DNA of 64,000 nucleotides. It comes from Membranipora membranacea. Its lineage: Eukaryota; Bryozoa; Gymnolaemata; Cheilostomatida; Membraniporidae. The DNA lies in NCBI GenBank assembly GCA_914767715.1, contig OU612070.1:9133501-9197500 (forward strand), read 5' to 3'. This document shows, in pieces, positions 22,165 through 33,705 of this stretch. Position 1 is the stretch's first letter; each line of letters begins with the position of its first letter. The position numbers and the translations under genes are program-made. Under the pieces are notes generated by a model, which was not told the DNA's origin, searched no databases, and worked only from the letters and a program-made list of their open reading frames with translations.

Positions 22165-22849
22165 TAAAGGACAATGGTGGATTACGTCATTGTGGGATAA
22201 CCTCCACGTTCATCTCACCTTTTTTGCAGGCACAGTCAATTTCATGTTTGTTATATCAGTTCTAAACTGGTCATTTTTTTCAAAAGTAGCACGCTCAAAA
22301 AAGTTCTTTGAGAACAAAAAAATTTCTTCCAATAAACTTTAAGTCTGCATGCCAAGGTCCCGCCAGGCTCAACTGGACCTGCTGATGAGAAATAAAAAAA
22401 CCTTAATAACTACATTCATTTGATTACTTCTGATCCACATATTTTTTATTTCAAATTTTTTTGGCAGTTGACAGTGTCCAAGACATTTTTTTAAACTTTA
22501 CTATGCACCTGCGAGGAAACCTACTTCACATTCTTGTTTTCCTGTAAAATGCCTCAATAAAGAAGACAATAATGTTGAGTCCCACGTACATCTAATTACC
22601 ATCAAAAAAGAATGCATACTTCATATCATGAAGTATAAGTCAAACACCTCCTCAGACTTTGTCAATGAGTGACAGGATGTCGTTAAGAGGTCGTATATGG
22701 CTCTTATGATTAGTTATAATTGGATATACTAAATGATCTCTAAATTATTCTATCTTATCTAAATCTTATCAAGACTACTGTGAAGGACATTTATTGAGTG
22801 GATAAGTATTGATATGCTACACACTTTATTTCTCACCTTCCACACCTAG
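22165..22849. repeat. 3' flank of CYP-C, partly shared with CYP-E
   Basis: 22250-22345 (TTTCAAAAGTAGCACGCTCAAA) resembles 55685-55775 (TTTCAAAAGTGGTACTCTCAAA). No gene is seen; a short inverted motif CATACTTCATATCATGAAGTATA lies near 22614-22638. Confidence 0.55.
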
Positions 22850-23290
22850 CTGGCTGTTTCCTCAGCGGGTGGCAGTTCTGCTAGCTTGTTGTTCAATTAG
22901 AGAATGTCATCGGACACTGTCATACTACATACTCCTGTTCCGAACCCCAACGGCTCATGTCAGACTTCACAGTGTTTTTCCATTGCTGCCAGGTCTTCCT
23001 CCTCTCCCTCTACCGCCGACCAGTAGATTTGTGACCTGGCGGATATCTTATTCCTCCTCTCTCCATGACCATGCCACTGCAGGCTTCTTGAATGATGATA
23101 TTTTTTTCACTCCGCCTGTCTCCTTATCTCAGTGTTCTCAACATAGTCCTCATAGCTGATTCCATAGATATGTCTCAACATCCTCATTTCCAATGCGTCC
23201 ATCCTATCTTCCATTCTTTGTTTGATCAGCCAGGTTTCACTGCCATACATGAGTAATGGCTTAATAGAACACACTTTACAGTTTTTTTAT
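22850..23290 (-). mobile_element. Non-LTR retrotransposon fragment, RT C-terminal region
   Basis: The minus strand reads LLMYGSETWLIKQRMEDRMD, then ALEMRMLRHIYGISYEDYVE, a stop, and WHGHGERRN, then RRKTWQQWKNTVKSD in shifted frames. The LLYGxExW...L-x-x-x-x-x-R-x-LR-I...W-x-GH-x-x-R order is the conserved C-terminal part of a widespread LINE protein. It separates two blocks of CYP-C 3' flank that are closer together after CYP-E, so it probably inserted there. Confidence 0.7.
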
Positions 23291-23490
23291 TATATTTTCT
23301 CATGTACATAATGGATGATTTTTAGCAATCAGATCAAGAAATTCTCAAAGGTAAGACAACACAAATACTACACCCAGGATCATATTGCATGCAGCTATAT
23401 CTCAACTTCTTGGAACAAGCAAATATGCTCATACTATAAGTTTAGTGAGGACTTCAGTAGCGCCTCCCCATTTAGTATCATGTTGAACGT
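23291..23490. repeat. Repeat shared with 55795-55960
   Basis: TTTTTAGCAATCAGATCAAG, then CCAGGATCATATTGCATGCAG and CTATATCTCA, match the 55.8-kb region with about three in four bases identical by eye. It is part of a duplicated 3' flank of the P450 copies. Confidence 0.6.
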
Positions 23491-25987
23491 CTCAGTCTAA
23501 TTTATAGCACTGTTGCAACTTTTAAACACACACTTGCCGAGGTTTTTTTTTTAATTTTAGAACAATGGCAACCTTTCATGGTATTGATCTGCCAAATGAA
23601 GTTCAGTATTTTGGATTCCGTACGCTCAATGTTTTTATCATCCTTCCCATTGTTGAATATCAACAACAACATCCTCTGGGCTGTGTTTAGAGGATGCATG
23701 ATCATCATTGAACTAGGCTGCCATGTGTATTGGTGCTGGTGCTAATCTTAAATCTTACACTTCAGACTTGAAACACTTTTATAATGTGAGTCTCGATCAG
23801 AATCATTTTGACATCAAACACTTCAATTTTCACACAGAGAGTGAAAATTTGTGCCCCCCTTGTTACCAAAAAGTTATGCCCAATCACCTGCCATCTCCCT
23901 ATGGAAACTGCAAACACTATTCAGCTTTTATAATCGACCAGAAAGAATGCCATCCGCATTATCAAACACTCTGTAACTATCAGTGACCATTCAGACCTAC
24001 ATTTCTGCTTTACATACTTATTCTTATATCTGTGTTGAGATCCATGCACTTGGTTGGTCACTTTATTCTCAGTTTTTCTCACAACTTCATCAAGATGCTT
24101 TTTTGAGAAGATAGCACTTCAATCATTGTTGGATTGTTAGATCACATCAGGTATTTATTTAGACTCTAAGTATCTTGTTAACCCAATCTTCCGATTGTCA
24201 GATTATACTCTCAATCGTTGTCTCTTTGAATGTGTTTAAATTGAGAAAAGGACATGATGTTACCATAAAGCCAACGAATTGGTAGCAAAGATTTTGAACC
24301 AGTTTAGTCGAGTTAATGGAACAGAAGTTGTCTCATCCTGATAAGTAAGAGGACGACTCCTGGCTTGAAAGAGCAATTCTACTGCAACGGTACAAGAAAC
24401 GTGTCGCTAGGTCTCTACCTAACATTGGTACCAGTGTTGAGGATACAGTTCCAAAGCTTATAATACAGGGGTCTGTCAATTAGAAACAGCCAAAATCACA
24501 ACCTGATCGCTTTAGTGAGTGAGTGATACCTGTTAGGCTCTGGCTTTCAAATCGCTCAGTCTTTGATGAAACTATATAAATATTCTTTTATCTAATTGAA
24601 AGACCAAGTGATAATTTTGAGTGATGTGAGAGTGATAACTTGCTTTAGTGAAGCATCGCTCATTCTAAATGAAAGGATCACTTGGTATCCTGTTCTCTCT
24701 GCTGCCAGATGAGATGTTCGCGCTGACTGAGTGAGCATCTTCTAATAGAGAATGAGTAAGAGGAGGGGTATCTTGTCTGTCGATCTGAGAGTTAAACAGT
24801 GTGGTAAGCAGAAAAATGACTTACGCTAAATTATAAATGGTATGAGCTTTGGTCAGGCAGGGATAAGTTGATCATAGCCTATTTTGGTTTTTAATATAGT
24901 TTCAAATCTCTGTTTAATGATATGCAAGCAGTCTAATAAAACATCCAACTGGCTAAACGTTGGATGTTGGATAATGTTGGATAATATCAATCTGTAATAG
25001 TTTGTCAACAAATACATAAACTGATAAGCTTCATTTTAAAATATTGCTAGGCATTCTCACGGCACTAATAATAACTTGTTGACAATAAGGTGTCATGATA
25101 TTGTTAACATGTGAAATATCTCATTACTGTCATATCAAATTTATATCGATTAACAAGCTGTCACTTGAGGTAGTGAGATTGCAAGTGATGTTTCATCTAG
25201 ACAGGCACTTGTTTGGATAGAGGATGTGCAGCCCCAATGTGTAGTGTAGCTTGTGGCAGAGTCACACCTGGTGGGCTATCATTGTATCCCTGATGAGCTG
25301 TCACTTCAGCACTGTGTGCAGATGAAGGCTATTCATAAGAATCCATGGAGTTTTGCGATTAGCTCAAGATGATTTTCGCAAACTGCTTTTATGCTGACAC
25401 TTAAAGCGGTTACTTCAACAGCTATATGTCCACATGGTGCAAGAAACCCATGCTAAAGTAAATCACAGATTTGTGCTATAAATAAGAATTTTTGATTAGC
25501 TCAAGATTGCTTGCAAAAAGTATTTCATTGTAAGCCCTGACGACATACGTCAAGAGCAATATATATATTTCATATGATCCTAACCTTGTCAAGAACACTG
25601 AATTACTTGACACCTCAAAGCAAATGTAGCCATGTAGTAACATAATGAGGTGGCAATGTATATAGGATTTCACTGACATTTGAACATGACAGCCGAGAGA
25701 ATTCAAGATCACATCATTCTCTTATACAATAATCATCTCATTTAATATTCATATATGAGATTAACAAATCGAATGCAATTATTTTTCAGAAGAATAGAGT
25801 GTGTTGTCATTTAAATAGAAACAAATGATGAAAATATAGCCTGGAATTTAAGTGGTTAATCAGATTCTCAACTAAAAGCAGGTCGTTGCTACTAAGTTAG
25901 TCATTATTTTATAACTGTAGCTGTATTAATAATACCATCACTTCTTCAAGACAGTTTGCCAAATACGATTGCAGAGCTAAATTCACC
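23491..25987. other. Noncoding stretch before GPCR 1
   Basis: No coding similarity is recognised. 24480-24700 holds repeated GTGAGTGAT and ATGAAAG(A/G)(A/C)CAAGTGAT-type motifs, possibly a degraded DNA transposon. The last few hundred bases are the presumed promoter region of GPCR 1; I see no clear TATA box. Confidence 0.4.
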
Positions 25988-26896
25988 ATGTTGAGAGATA
26001 TAAACAGCTCCATCTGGATGGAATACCCATCAGCTCTACCTCGAGAATTCTCAACTGTTCCGGCAGCAGTATTTCTCTTCATACTGATCACCAACATTTT
26101 GGTACTCGTAACATTTAGCCGAATGAAAGCTCTACAGTTGCAGCATTACTTTATGATCGGCTTAGCTATAGCTGACATTCTGACTCTGGTTCCTGTTACT
26201 ACTATGATCGTGACTATTATAAATGGAGGTATAACCCTGACCCAATCTGGATTGGCTGTATTAGGGTTCTTATTTGCATGGCCGATCGGTACAACATCTT
26301 GGATACATTCAGTGATGTGCATCGAGAGATATATTTCCATACACATGCCAATGCGGCACAGAAGCTGCACCTTATACTCATCCAAGAAAATTGCTGTGGC
26401 TGTCATCTCAACCTGCTTCTTCACGCCATTACTTCTGTATATAACACTTTATTACACTGGAATACTTAAAGTTGTTTTCAATCCTTACATCCCTTCCAGC
26501 CATTTTTCAAAAGGACCCTATTTTTATGCTACTCTTGGAGTTTTGTTCATACTGCTACCGCTGGCGATACAACTGATTGCTCACGCACTCATCATTAAAA
26601 AGATTCTGTCGTTGAGAAGCAGCAACAGGGCGAAGATAATCCGTGCTGTCAAGACTGTAGCTACTACGATTGGTATTTATTACTTGTGCTGGTCATTTGT
26701 AGTGGTTGATGCCATATGGTCATCAGTGCCTAACTCTAACCCTCCGGGAAGATTTTCCTTTCTCATCTATAACGTCCTCTTTTCAAACAGCGGAATGAGT
26801 TACATCATCTATTTCTCACATTTGCCAAAGTTTAAAACCACATTGGTCACTGTAAGCAGAACCAGTGCTTCGGACAATATAAGCACTGTTTGTTAA
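25988..26896 (+). CDS. Class A (rhodopsin-like) GPCR, single exon
   Basis: This is a 302-residue seven-helix plasma-membrane receptor; ligand unknown. Approximate helices: 25-46, 55-78, 88-112, 133-156, 179-203, 221-244, 256-276. Family marks: N36 in helix 1, LAIAD with D63 in helix 2, ERY at 113-115 ending helix 3, CWSF at 234-237 where CWxP is usual, and NSGMSYIIY at 267-275 in place of NPxxY. One N-glycosylation site (NSS, residue 6) lies in the short N-terminus. No Cys is found at the top of helix 3 or in extracellular loop 2, so the usual disulfide is missing. The frame is intact with one ATG ahead of helix 1. A possible AATAAA lies at 27269. Orphan class A receptors of this kind are common in invertebrates as intronless duplicates. 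Confidence 0.9.
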   Translation: MLRDINSSIWMEYPSALPREFSTVPAAVFLFILITNILVLVTFSRMKALQLQHYFMIGLAIADILTLVPVTTMIVTIINGGITLTQSGLAVLGFLFAWPIGTTSWIHSVMCIERYISIHMPMRHRSCTLYSSKKIAVAVISTCFFTPLLLYITLYYTGILKVVFNPYIPSSHFSKGPYFYATLGVLFILLPLAIQLIAHALIIKKILSLRSSNRAKIIRAVKTVATTIGIYYLCWSFVVVDAIWSSVPNSNPPGRFSFLIYNVLFSNSGMSYIIYFSHLPKFKTTLVTVSRTSASDNISTVC

Positions 26897-28420
26897 ACAG
26901 GGTTTGAAAGATTAGAGTACCAGCAGCTGAGTAACAATTGCTATGAGTTTGAGAAGTGAGAAGTGTCATGTACTGAGATGGGTCAATAACATATTGCAAT
27001 CACTGGCTAGTTTTGTACACTGACTCAGTCTCATTCTTTCTTTCAACCACAATTGGTGTGATATCATATACTTTCTTCATCTCATTGTTACTATCTAATG
27101 ATCATACATTTGGCCTCTCTATCTGTTTTTTCTTGAATCCGTTGAGTGTGTTTGGTATTTACGCAACCTATATTCTGAGATCGTTTTTATTCAATGCTTG
27201 ATGGACCACCTTTTTTTGTTGATATTTTTTAAAGTCTGAACTATCAAACATAAGAAAATATGGCTTATAATAAAAACATCACAGGAAAAGGTAATAATAG
27301 TAAGTATCTGGTAATAAAGACAAACATACATGGAAGCTTTGTTATTGTATTGACCATTCACAAACGTTTGAGGTCATCTAACGCCTTTTATTACATAGTG
27401 CCACCATAACTTCTCACATAACACCAAACAACTTTGATTCGTTTTGCCAAGATTAACTGTTAGCTAATTAAAAATTGTAAATTACAAGTCATGCTCTGCG
27501 CTTAATTCAAGAAAATACAATACTCATTAGCTAAAGTGCATCCTTCGCTGTCATGTCAAGATCCTACATTTGTGACTTGAAGGTTTTTGGCCTTTGACTA
27601 GAGATATATCATATGTTGAGTGGGAAGAATAAGTAAGTGGAAGGTATTGGTGTTGGACATTTCTTTTACAGTACCATGTTACCTGTCAAAATCTGGAATT
27701 CTATGTCCTTTTAATAAAGCCGTATCAAAGTTATTATATCAATATTATGGAACATCATATTTTGCCTGTCCTTTTCCAAGATTTTGTGCATGTAGTTCAA
27801 TGACTGTTGTTATCAATCAACTTAATTCATTAGGGAACTATCTATTCTCCTATCAATATGACAAGCTGTTTGTTTGTCTGCAATTTCATGCTACTTTCAA
27901 TGAAACAGTAGCAACAAACTCAATGGTGTATTAATGTGAATACTTTCAAAATAATGATTTTCCGTTTGTCCTTTTAATAAAGCCGTATCAAAGTTATTAT
28001 ATCAATATAATGAAACATCATATGTTGCCTGTCTTTTTCCAAGAAATTGTGGCGAGATGAACATGTTTTTGGTATTGCAGCACATAATCTGTGAGCACTT
28101 ATTGCACTGATTACCAAATCATCTCTTGGGAGATATAGTTATAACTTTTTCTAGTCTAAACTGTCATGCATGTGAGAAAATATGGGTAATGGTAAGGCGC
28201 TTTCTAAAGTATTAAATTACTCATATAGGCCTACTTCCTAATTTTCTTCATAACATCCTATGCATTAACAAATAATTTATATATCCTTTGTTTCTTCCTA
28301 GAATGAATAATTGAAGAGCCATTGACACCCACATAACGACATCTGGTTACTCACTAACAAAGCCAAAGAGGAAATTTCAGATATGGACTTGTATTTTGTT
28401 TTCAATGATAATCGGTGTAT
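26897..28420. repeat. Noncoding direct repeats downstream of GPCR 1
   Basis: 27702-27795 and 27965-28050 share TGTCCTTTTAATAAAGCCGT and following bases almost exactly. 27200-27490 resembles 28140-28200 and 28800-28880 (ACTGTTAGCTAATTAAAA in two copies). 27780-27905 resembles 29405-29530 (TCAATGACTGTTGT, GTTTGTCTGCAATTTCATGCT). A module of about 1 kb seems to have been copied in tandem and then decayed. No gene is seen. Confidence 0.65.
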
Positions 28421-28527
28421 CATTTTATATATCTAAAACTTATATGTATATATATATTTTATATATCTAAAACTTATATGTATATATATATTTTATATAT
28501 CTAAAACTTATATGTATATATATATTT
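28421..28527. repeat. Tandem repeat, three copies of a 34-bp AT-rich unit
   Basis: The unit contains TATATATCTAAAACTTATATG followed by a TA run. The three copies are nearly identical, implying recent slippage or unequal exchange. Confidence 0.9.
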
Positions 28528-30388
28528 AGTTTATTAACCCTCATATTGATTATTTATCTGATTCTGAGTTTCGGATTTGCTGAAGGAGATCAGATTATTT
28601 CTAGGCCTCAACTGTGAGTTTCCATTGAATTGGGCTAACTTATGAGATAGGATCGTTTTGACATATTGTGCAAATTTATCGTACGCATGGAAAATATGGC
28701 TTGGGTTGGCAAAACTTGATAAACGCCATCAAAACCTGTTCTTAGCATATCTTAAAACCTTGCAGTTAGGACCAACTGACCTTATAATATTTTCCACACA
28801 CACTTGTCATACATTTAAGGTTATCTAAAGTGGATTTGATTAGCTTTGCTGAGAATAACTGTTAGCTAATTAAAATAAAAGGCAATATAACAATTCCGCT
28901 TCTCTTCATGCTAGAATGTAACAAACTCATTTGCCATGACTTAATATGACAAGACGCAATTGTGAAAACTTTAGGTGGCCAACATGGTTTTCATGATGAT
29001 GTCAAGCCGTTTTATTTCAGTTGCCTTCAAAATCAAATCTTGAATAGACCAATTGCAATATGACAAATTCACCACAAAAACTGCAGTCCATACTGGAAAG
29101 TCTCATCTGGCACATTGCCTCGAAAGAACGATTTTCTGGATTTACTTTGGTCCCCTTCATTAGACATTCCAAATCCCCAAATAAGTTTTAGGTTAGATCT
29201 GTGGGTAAATATGTCAATAGAACCATTCAGGTCATTTGTCTACTTACGCATTAATGGAAGGGGACGCCTTTTTGATAACTTTCATCAATATCAATATCAG
29301 GACTGGTAACAAGAAGCTGTCACTGGGCGGAACTCATCTGTTGACATAGTTTGATCAGAATTACATTAGCCATGTTTCCGGCTGTCTCAGTAATTATGTG
29401 ATATTATTTCATGCTGAGGATTTTGTGCATGTCGTTCAATGACTGTTGTAATCAATAAAATTAATTAATTAGGGAACGATCTATTCTGCTATCAACATGA
29501 CATGCTGACTGTTTGTCTGCAATTTCATGCTGCTGACAATGTGTTTAAATGTGACGACTTTTAACAGTATTAATTTCCATCTGATCATGTTGGGATCTAG
29601 ACTTCTGACTGATTGCAGATTGGCTCCAGGGAATGCTAAATTGAGCTGAATGATCCAGATTAACCGCCTCAAACCCTAGACTTCTTAGATGACATGCCTG
29701 CAAACACGTTTTATGAAACATTGAGATTCTTATTATGAAGATGTATTTTTTCTTTCCCACTTAACATGGTTGGGAGAAATAAACTCATCAATTATTAACG
29801 TTGTGGCATTATACACTTTTTTATAATAAAAGTATTACAATACATTGATAAGAAATTAAAACAATGCAATCGTAATTTATAATTCCTTGTGTTTCACCAG
29901 GGGCTCAATTAGATGCTTCCCTGTGTTCTTCACATGACATGCTTGGTCACATAGTTGTTGCCGCCACAGTCCCAAACTCCCTGGTCGCAGTCACAATCAT
30001 AAATTTGTTTCTTCCATTCCTGAGTTGTTCCTCTTTGCCATTAAAAGGACAACTCCTGATTATTTGCATATCAGCATCATCCGTATAATTTCTATCAAGG
30101 GATATTTTTGGTCAAACAAGGAGGCTTCCGGGCTTTGTCGTATCTGTTGATACTGGTTGTTAGCTGTTGCTTGCTGTTGGAGATGTTTTTATGAGAGTCT
30201 TTGTCAAATATACAGCACACATAGGACAGAAGTCAACAGAATTATAATTTATATCATGTTATGTTGAGCTAGATGTTGGAGAATCCCAAGGGAAAGTCTG
30301 GCTAAAAGGCTATGATTCACCTTCATTTATGTACCTGATCCAAGGTTATAATTCTAATATCTCATTTAGCCAGTTTGGATTTCGGGTT
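28528..30388. other. Noncoding stretch, decayed repeat modules
   Basis: This contains the later copies of the modules described at 26897-28420. Open frames at 29115-29309, 29481-29672 and 29545-29760 carry no recognised motif. Confidence 0.4.
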
Positions 30389-30580
30389 AAAAGGCCACTG
30401 CCATAAAGCCACTGGCCAAAAAGCCACTGGCCATAAAGACACAGGCCAAAAGGCAACTGGTCATAAGGCCACTGGCCAAAAGGCCACTACCCATAAGGCC
30501 ACTGGCCAAAAGGCCACTGGTCATAAGGCCACTACCCATAAGGCCACTGGGCAAAAAGCCAATGGTCATAAAGCCACTGG
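30389..30580 (+). repeat. 15-bp satellite array 1 (about 13 units)
   Basis: Units alternate between AAAAGGCCACTGGCC and ATAAGGCCACTGGTC types. The array opens with the atypical unit AAAAGGCCACTGCC, preceded by TTTCGGGTT. Each unit contains GGCCAcTGGCC, an inverted repeat around one base. The array is open in frames on both strands ((ATGHK/ATGQK)n), which is a by-product of the 15-bp period. Confidence 0.9.
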
Positions 30581-31236
30581 TTCGATGGATAAATAATAGA
30601 AGTCTGATATCAACTTTCCATTGATATGTTTTTTTAGGCCCATAAAACAAAATTCTAGCCCTTGATATGCCATCTATCCATGATTTTTTATTTCTACTCA
30701 CTGATTCCCATTTGAGTAGAGTTAGAAAAGACCTCACCCACCCATTGCAAATAATCGTTATAAATTACTCCACCCAGACATCTTCTCACACATTTTCTCT
30801 GTACAGTAAGCCCCTTGCTGGACAAATTAAAGTCATCACAAACAAACAGTCAACACTTTTAGATCGAAGCAATGCGGCATTGAGAAGAGACAGCTTATTT
30901 GAATTTTTTGCGTAATGTGCGTAATATCATTTTATCCAATGCACTATGTGATCGGTTTTGTTTATCACATGGTTATATCGAATTTGATACTAAACAAAAA
31001 CTAAACACCGTTGTGAACAATACAAGCCTCAACAGAAATCTATCTGTGCATCAATCGAATGTTTTTTATTAACAATGACCAACAAACCCAACCGACTCAA
31101 CTTGATCGCTATTGCTTAAAGTCTTGTAACCTGATCACTGACTTTTCTGTTGTTCCCAGTAACTTGGCATGTGTTTGTTTAGTGAACAGTGGTTAAATTT
31201 GCGAGCTTAAATAAACTATACATTTATAAAAACATG
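30581..31236. other. Noncoding stretch between array 1 and a LINE fragment
   Basis: No gene, RNA or repeat that I recognise. The open frame at 30667-30915 on plus lacks similarity. Confidence 0.35.
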
Positions 31237-31905
31237 TCAGTCAGTTGATGCGACTAAGACTGTCCTATGGTTTTGGCTTTGATTTGTTGCAGTCCTCCAC
31301 GCAACTCTGTTTTTAGCCATGGTTTGCCAGGAGTTCAGGTTGATCTCTCTCCATTTAATGTTTCTTTTTGCAACATCTTGAAATCTGAGTCTAGGCCTTT
31401 CCTGATTTCTTTTTCCTTCTTTCAATTGCGAGTACAGCAGTTGGCTAGGGAGCCGGTCATTGTCCATCCTATGCACATTGCCTACCCATCTCAAGTTCCT
31501 TTCAATGAGAATATCTGCCATGCAAGGCAGGTTGGCACGTCTTAGTATTTCTTCATTTGTGATTTTGTCATACCACTTTACACTCATTATGTCCCTCAGT
31601 TGTCTCATCATGAAAGTGCTTAGTTTTTTCACTTGGGTCCTGTATATCGTCCATGCTTCAGCTCCATAGAGGAGACATGAAAGTACCACAGCTCTATAGA
31701 CTTTACATTTCACCCTTATGGAGACATGTCTGTTGTTCCACAATCTCTGTTGAAGCTTCCCGAAAGCCGCGCTTGCTTTGCCTAGTCTGTTTCGCAGCTC
31801 TTTATCTATCTTTGCAGTGCTGGAGACAGTGCTTCCTAGGTAGGTGAAGTCTGAGGCAAGTACAAGTGGTTTATGGTCTATCATGATAACCTCTGGCTCA
31901 GGATT
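31237..31905 (-). mobile_element. Non-LTR retrotransposon fragment, long open RT C-terminal frame
   Basis: A 215-codon open frame on minus reads FTYLGSTVSS near its start, then LLYGAEAWTIY, TNEEILRRANLP, LRWVGNVHRMD and RLPSQLLYSQL. This is the post-RT C-terminal region of the same broad LINE type as 22850-23290, where YLGS, LLYGxExW and W-x-GH-x-x-RM-x-x-x-RLP are conserved; here GH has become GN. Catalytic RT blocks are missing upstream, where the 15-bp satellite begins about 55 bp away. It is a fragment, but still open. Confidence 0.8.
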
Positions 31906-31958
31906 AATGAGTTTGCTTGGCTTTCATAAATATTACTGATATTATTATTGATATATGC

Positions 31959-32195
31959 TTTATGACCAGTGGCTTTTTGGCCTTATGGGTAGTGGCCTTT
32001 TGGCCAGTGGCCTTATGACCAGTGGCCTTTTGGCCAGTGGCTTTATGACCAGTGGCCTTTTGGCCAGTGGCCTTATGACCAGTGGCTTTTTGGCCAGTGG
32101 CTATATGGCCAATGGCTTTTTGGCAAGTGGCTTTATGGCCAGTGACTTTTTGGCCAGTGGCTTTATGGCAACTGGCTTTTTGGCAGTTGCCTTTT
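31959..32195 (-). repeat. 15-bp satellite array 2, inverted (about 16 units)
   Basis: This is the same repeat as at 30389, on the opposite strand. Read on minus, it starts with the diagnostic short first unit AAAAGGCAACTGCC after GATCACCC and proceeds through alternating CAAAAGGCCACTGG and CATAAGGCCACTGG units. It lies beside the truncated LINE at 31237-31905. Confidence 0.9.
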
Positions 32196-33394
32196 GGGTG
32201 ATCACCCCAGTTTGTAATGGTAGCCGCCATTATACGTAGAAGGTTCCCTATAATAGACTATGATATATTCACAGTCTTCAATCACAATCAGCAACTTTGT
32301 TTGTAAGAAGAAAACTTTGCACCTAGCCTAGGCCACAAGGTGGGATGCTGATTAATAGACACTGATGATTGACAGAGCTCTAGAGAGCCAAAGAAGCTGT
32401 TAGATGTAAGAGAGGGGTGTTATTGTCTTTGTTGTTGCAACAGTACTGTGCTGATCTAAACTAGACTATTTTTAGTTTTTGTGATGTCTCACCTTTGAGT
32501 ATTTCTTGCTTCGATTGCTAAATCATCAATGATGTGCATGAGAAAATATGGATAATTACTCATTTACTCCATGATTTCTTTCATAATATCTTCGTATATT
32601 AGGTAAAAGTCGATTTGTTTAACAGATAAAACATTGATTTTGAATAATCAATGTGAATTCTCTTTCACAGTAGCTCTCAGCTGTGTATGAAGGTTTACAT
32701 TGATTTTTAAGGATCAATTTTATTTCCACAGCACATGTCCGCATTCGCCTAACATAGTGTGATAAGACCAAACAACTAAGAGATCCTTATGTTTCCAAAT
32801 TGAATATCAATATAATATATTAAATATATAAATATTACTATACTGGGTCAAGGATTGATAGGGGGATGGGAAAGTGGTATATATAAAGCTTAAATTCATT
32901 TGACTGAATGAAGTTTTCTGCATGGGTGTGTAAAATAAACTCCCCCAACTCACCTAAGTGCCGCTCACATTATTGAACCACTTTTATATACTTTTCATGT
33001 GGATTCAAACTCATATAAAAAACAATGGGCTGTATAAATTTGGAGTTATCTGCTCTCAATTTGCTAAAATAATTCATTTGGCTTTTTACCTGCAAGCTTT
33101 TTTTTGGGACTATGATCAACAATGGAGATATTCAGAAATGCAGAAATTCTCAAACTACATAGGAAAATAATTTTAATCTTGGCATTGCTTAGTTAATTTT
33201 GACCATCAATCATTGTCATCACTCTTATTCAATGCCGAGATTACTCAAGACTGACAAATAATAAATGTTACAAGGGTGAGTAGTACAGATCATGAATAAA
33301 TTAGAAATTGCCTTCCCCTGGTTAACCCTTGATGGAGTATAATTATAAGTGCAATTGACAATCTCTCAACGATATCCTGTCACTCAGGAGTAGA
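32196..33394. other. Noncoding stretch
   Basis: 32465-32560 (ATGTGCATGAGAAAATATGG) resembles the modules at 27.2 and 28.15 kb. No gene is seen. Confidence 0.35.
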
Positions 33395-33530
33395 AGTTGG
33401 CTCAGTTGGTAACAGAGCCGTCCCTTCAGCATGCAAATGTCGACGGTCATGGTTTCATATCTCACTGCAGTCCAATGGCTACTGGGACTTAAGGGACCAC
33501 CAGGTGTGCTTTGACCTGACTACAAACTGA
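33395..33530 (+). repeat. tRNA-derived SINE
   Basis: GTTGGCTCAGTTGGTAACAG is A-box-like, and GGTCATGGTTTCATATCTC, about 40 bases later, is B-box-like. An unrelated tail follows (ACTTAAGGGACCACCAGGTG). This spacing is that of a pol III internal promoter, but the tRNA fold is incomplete. Confidence 0.55.
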
Positions 33531-33609
33531 AAAAAATGACGCAGACATTGCAGCCTAGCCCCTAAGGCACCCACTATTTAATCGCCAATTCTTCTGAATG
33601 AACCTTGCA

Positions 33610-33705
33610 ATTTTAACCAATATTTTCACCAACAATTTGACCAACATTTTAACCAAAATTTTAAACAACATTTTAACCAACATTTAAACCAATATTTAAA
33701 CAGGT
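33610..33705. repeat. ATTTTAACCAAC-type minisatellite
   Basis: About seven diverged copies of a 12-14-bp unit ATTTTAACCAAC(A) occur. It is not telomeric (no TTAGGG or AACCCT array). Confidence 0.8.

Noticed and set aside
30375-30596. Open frame encoding an (ATGHK/ATGQK)n protein
   Set aside because: The 15-bp period keeps every frame open on both strands; no start context, no unique sequence, and the same happens at 31904-32239 and 48592-48804.
31237-31884. Host gene of 215 codons
   Set aside because: Its LLYGxExW and RMDxxRLP order is that of a LINE protein's C-terminus; upstream RT blocks are missing.
30389-32195. GGCCAcTGGCC arrays as a CRISPR array
   Set aside because: Units are contiguous with no unique spacers, and the genome is animal.
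33610-33705. Interstitial telomeric repeat
   Set aside because: The unit ATTTTAACCAAC is 12-14 bp and does not match TTAGGG-type telomeres.
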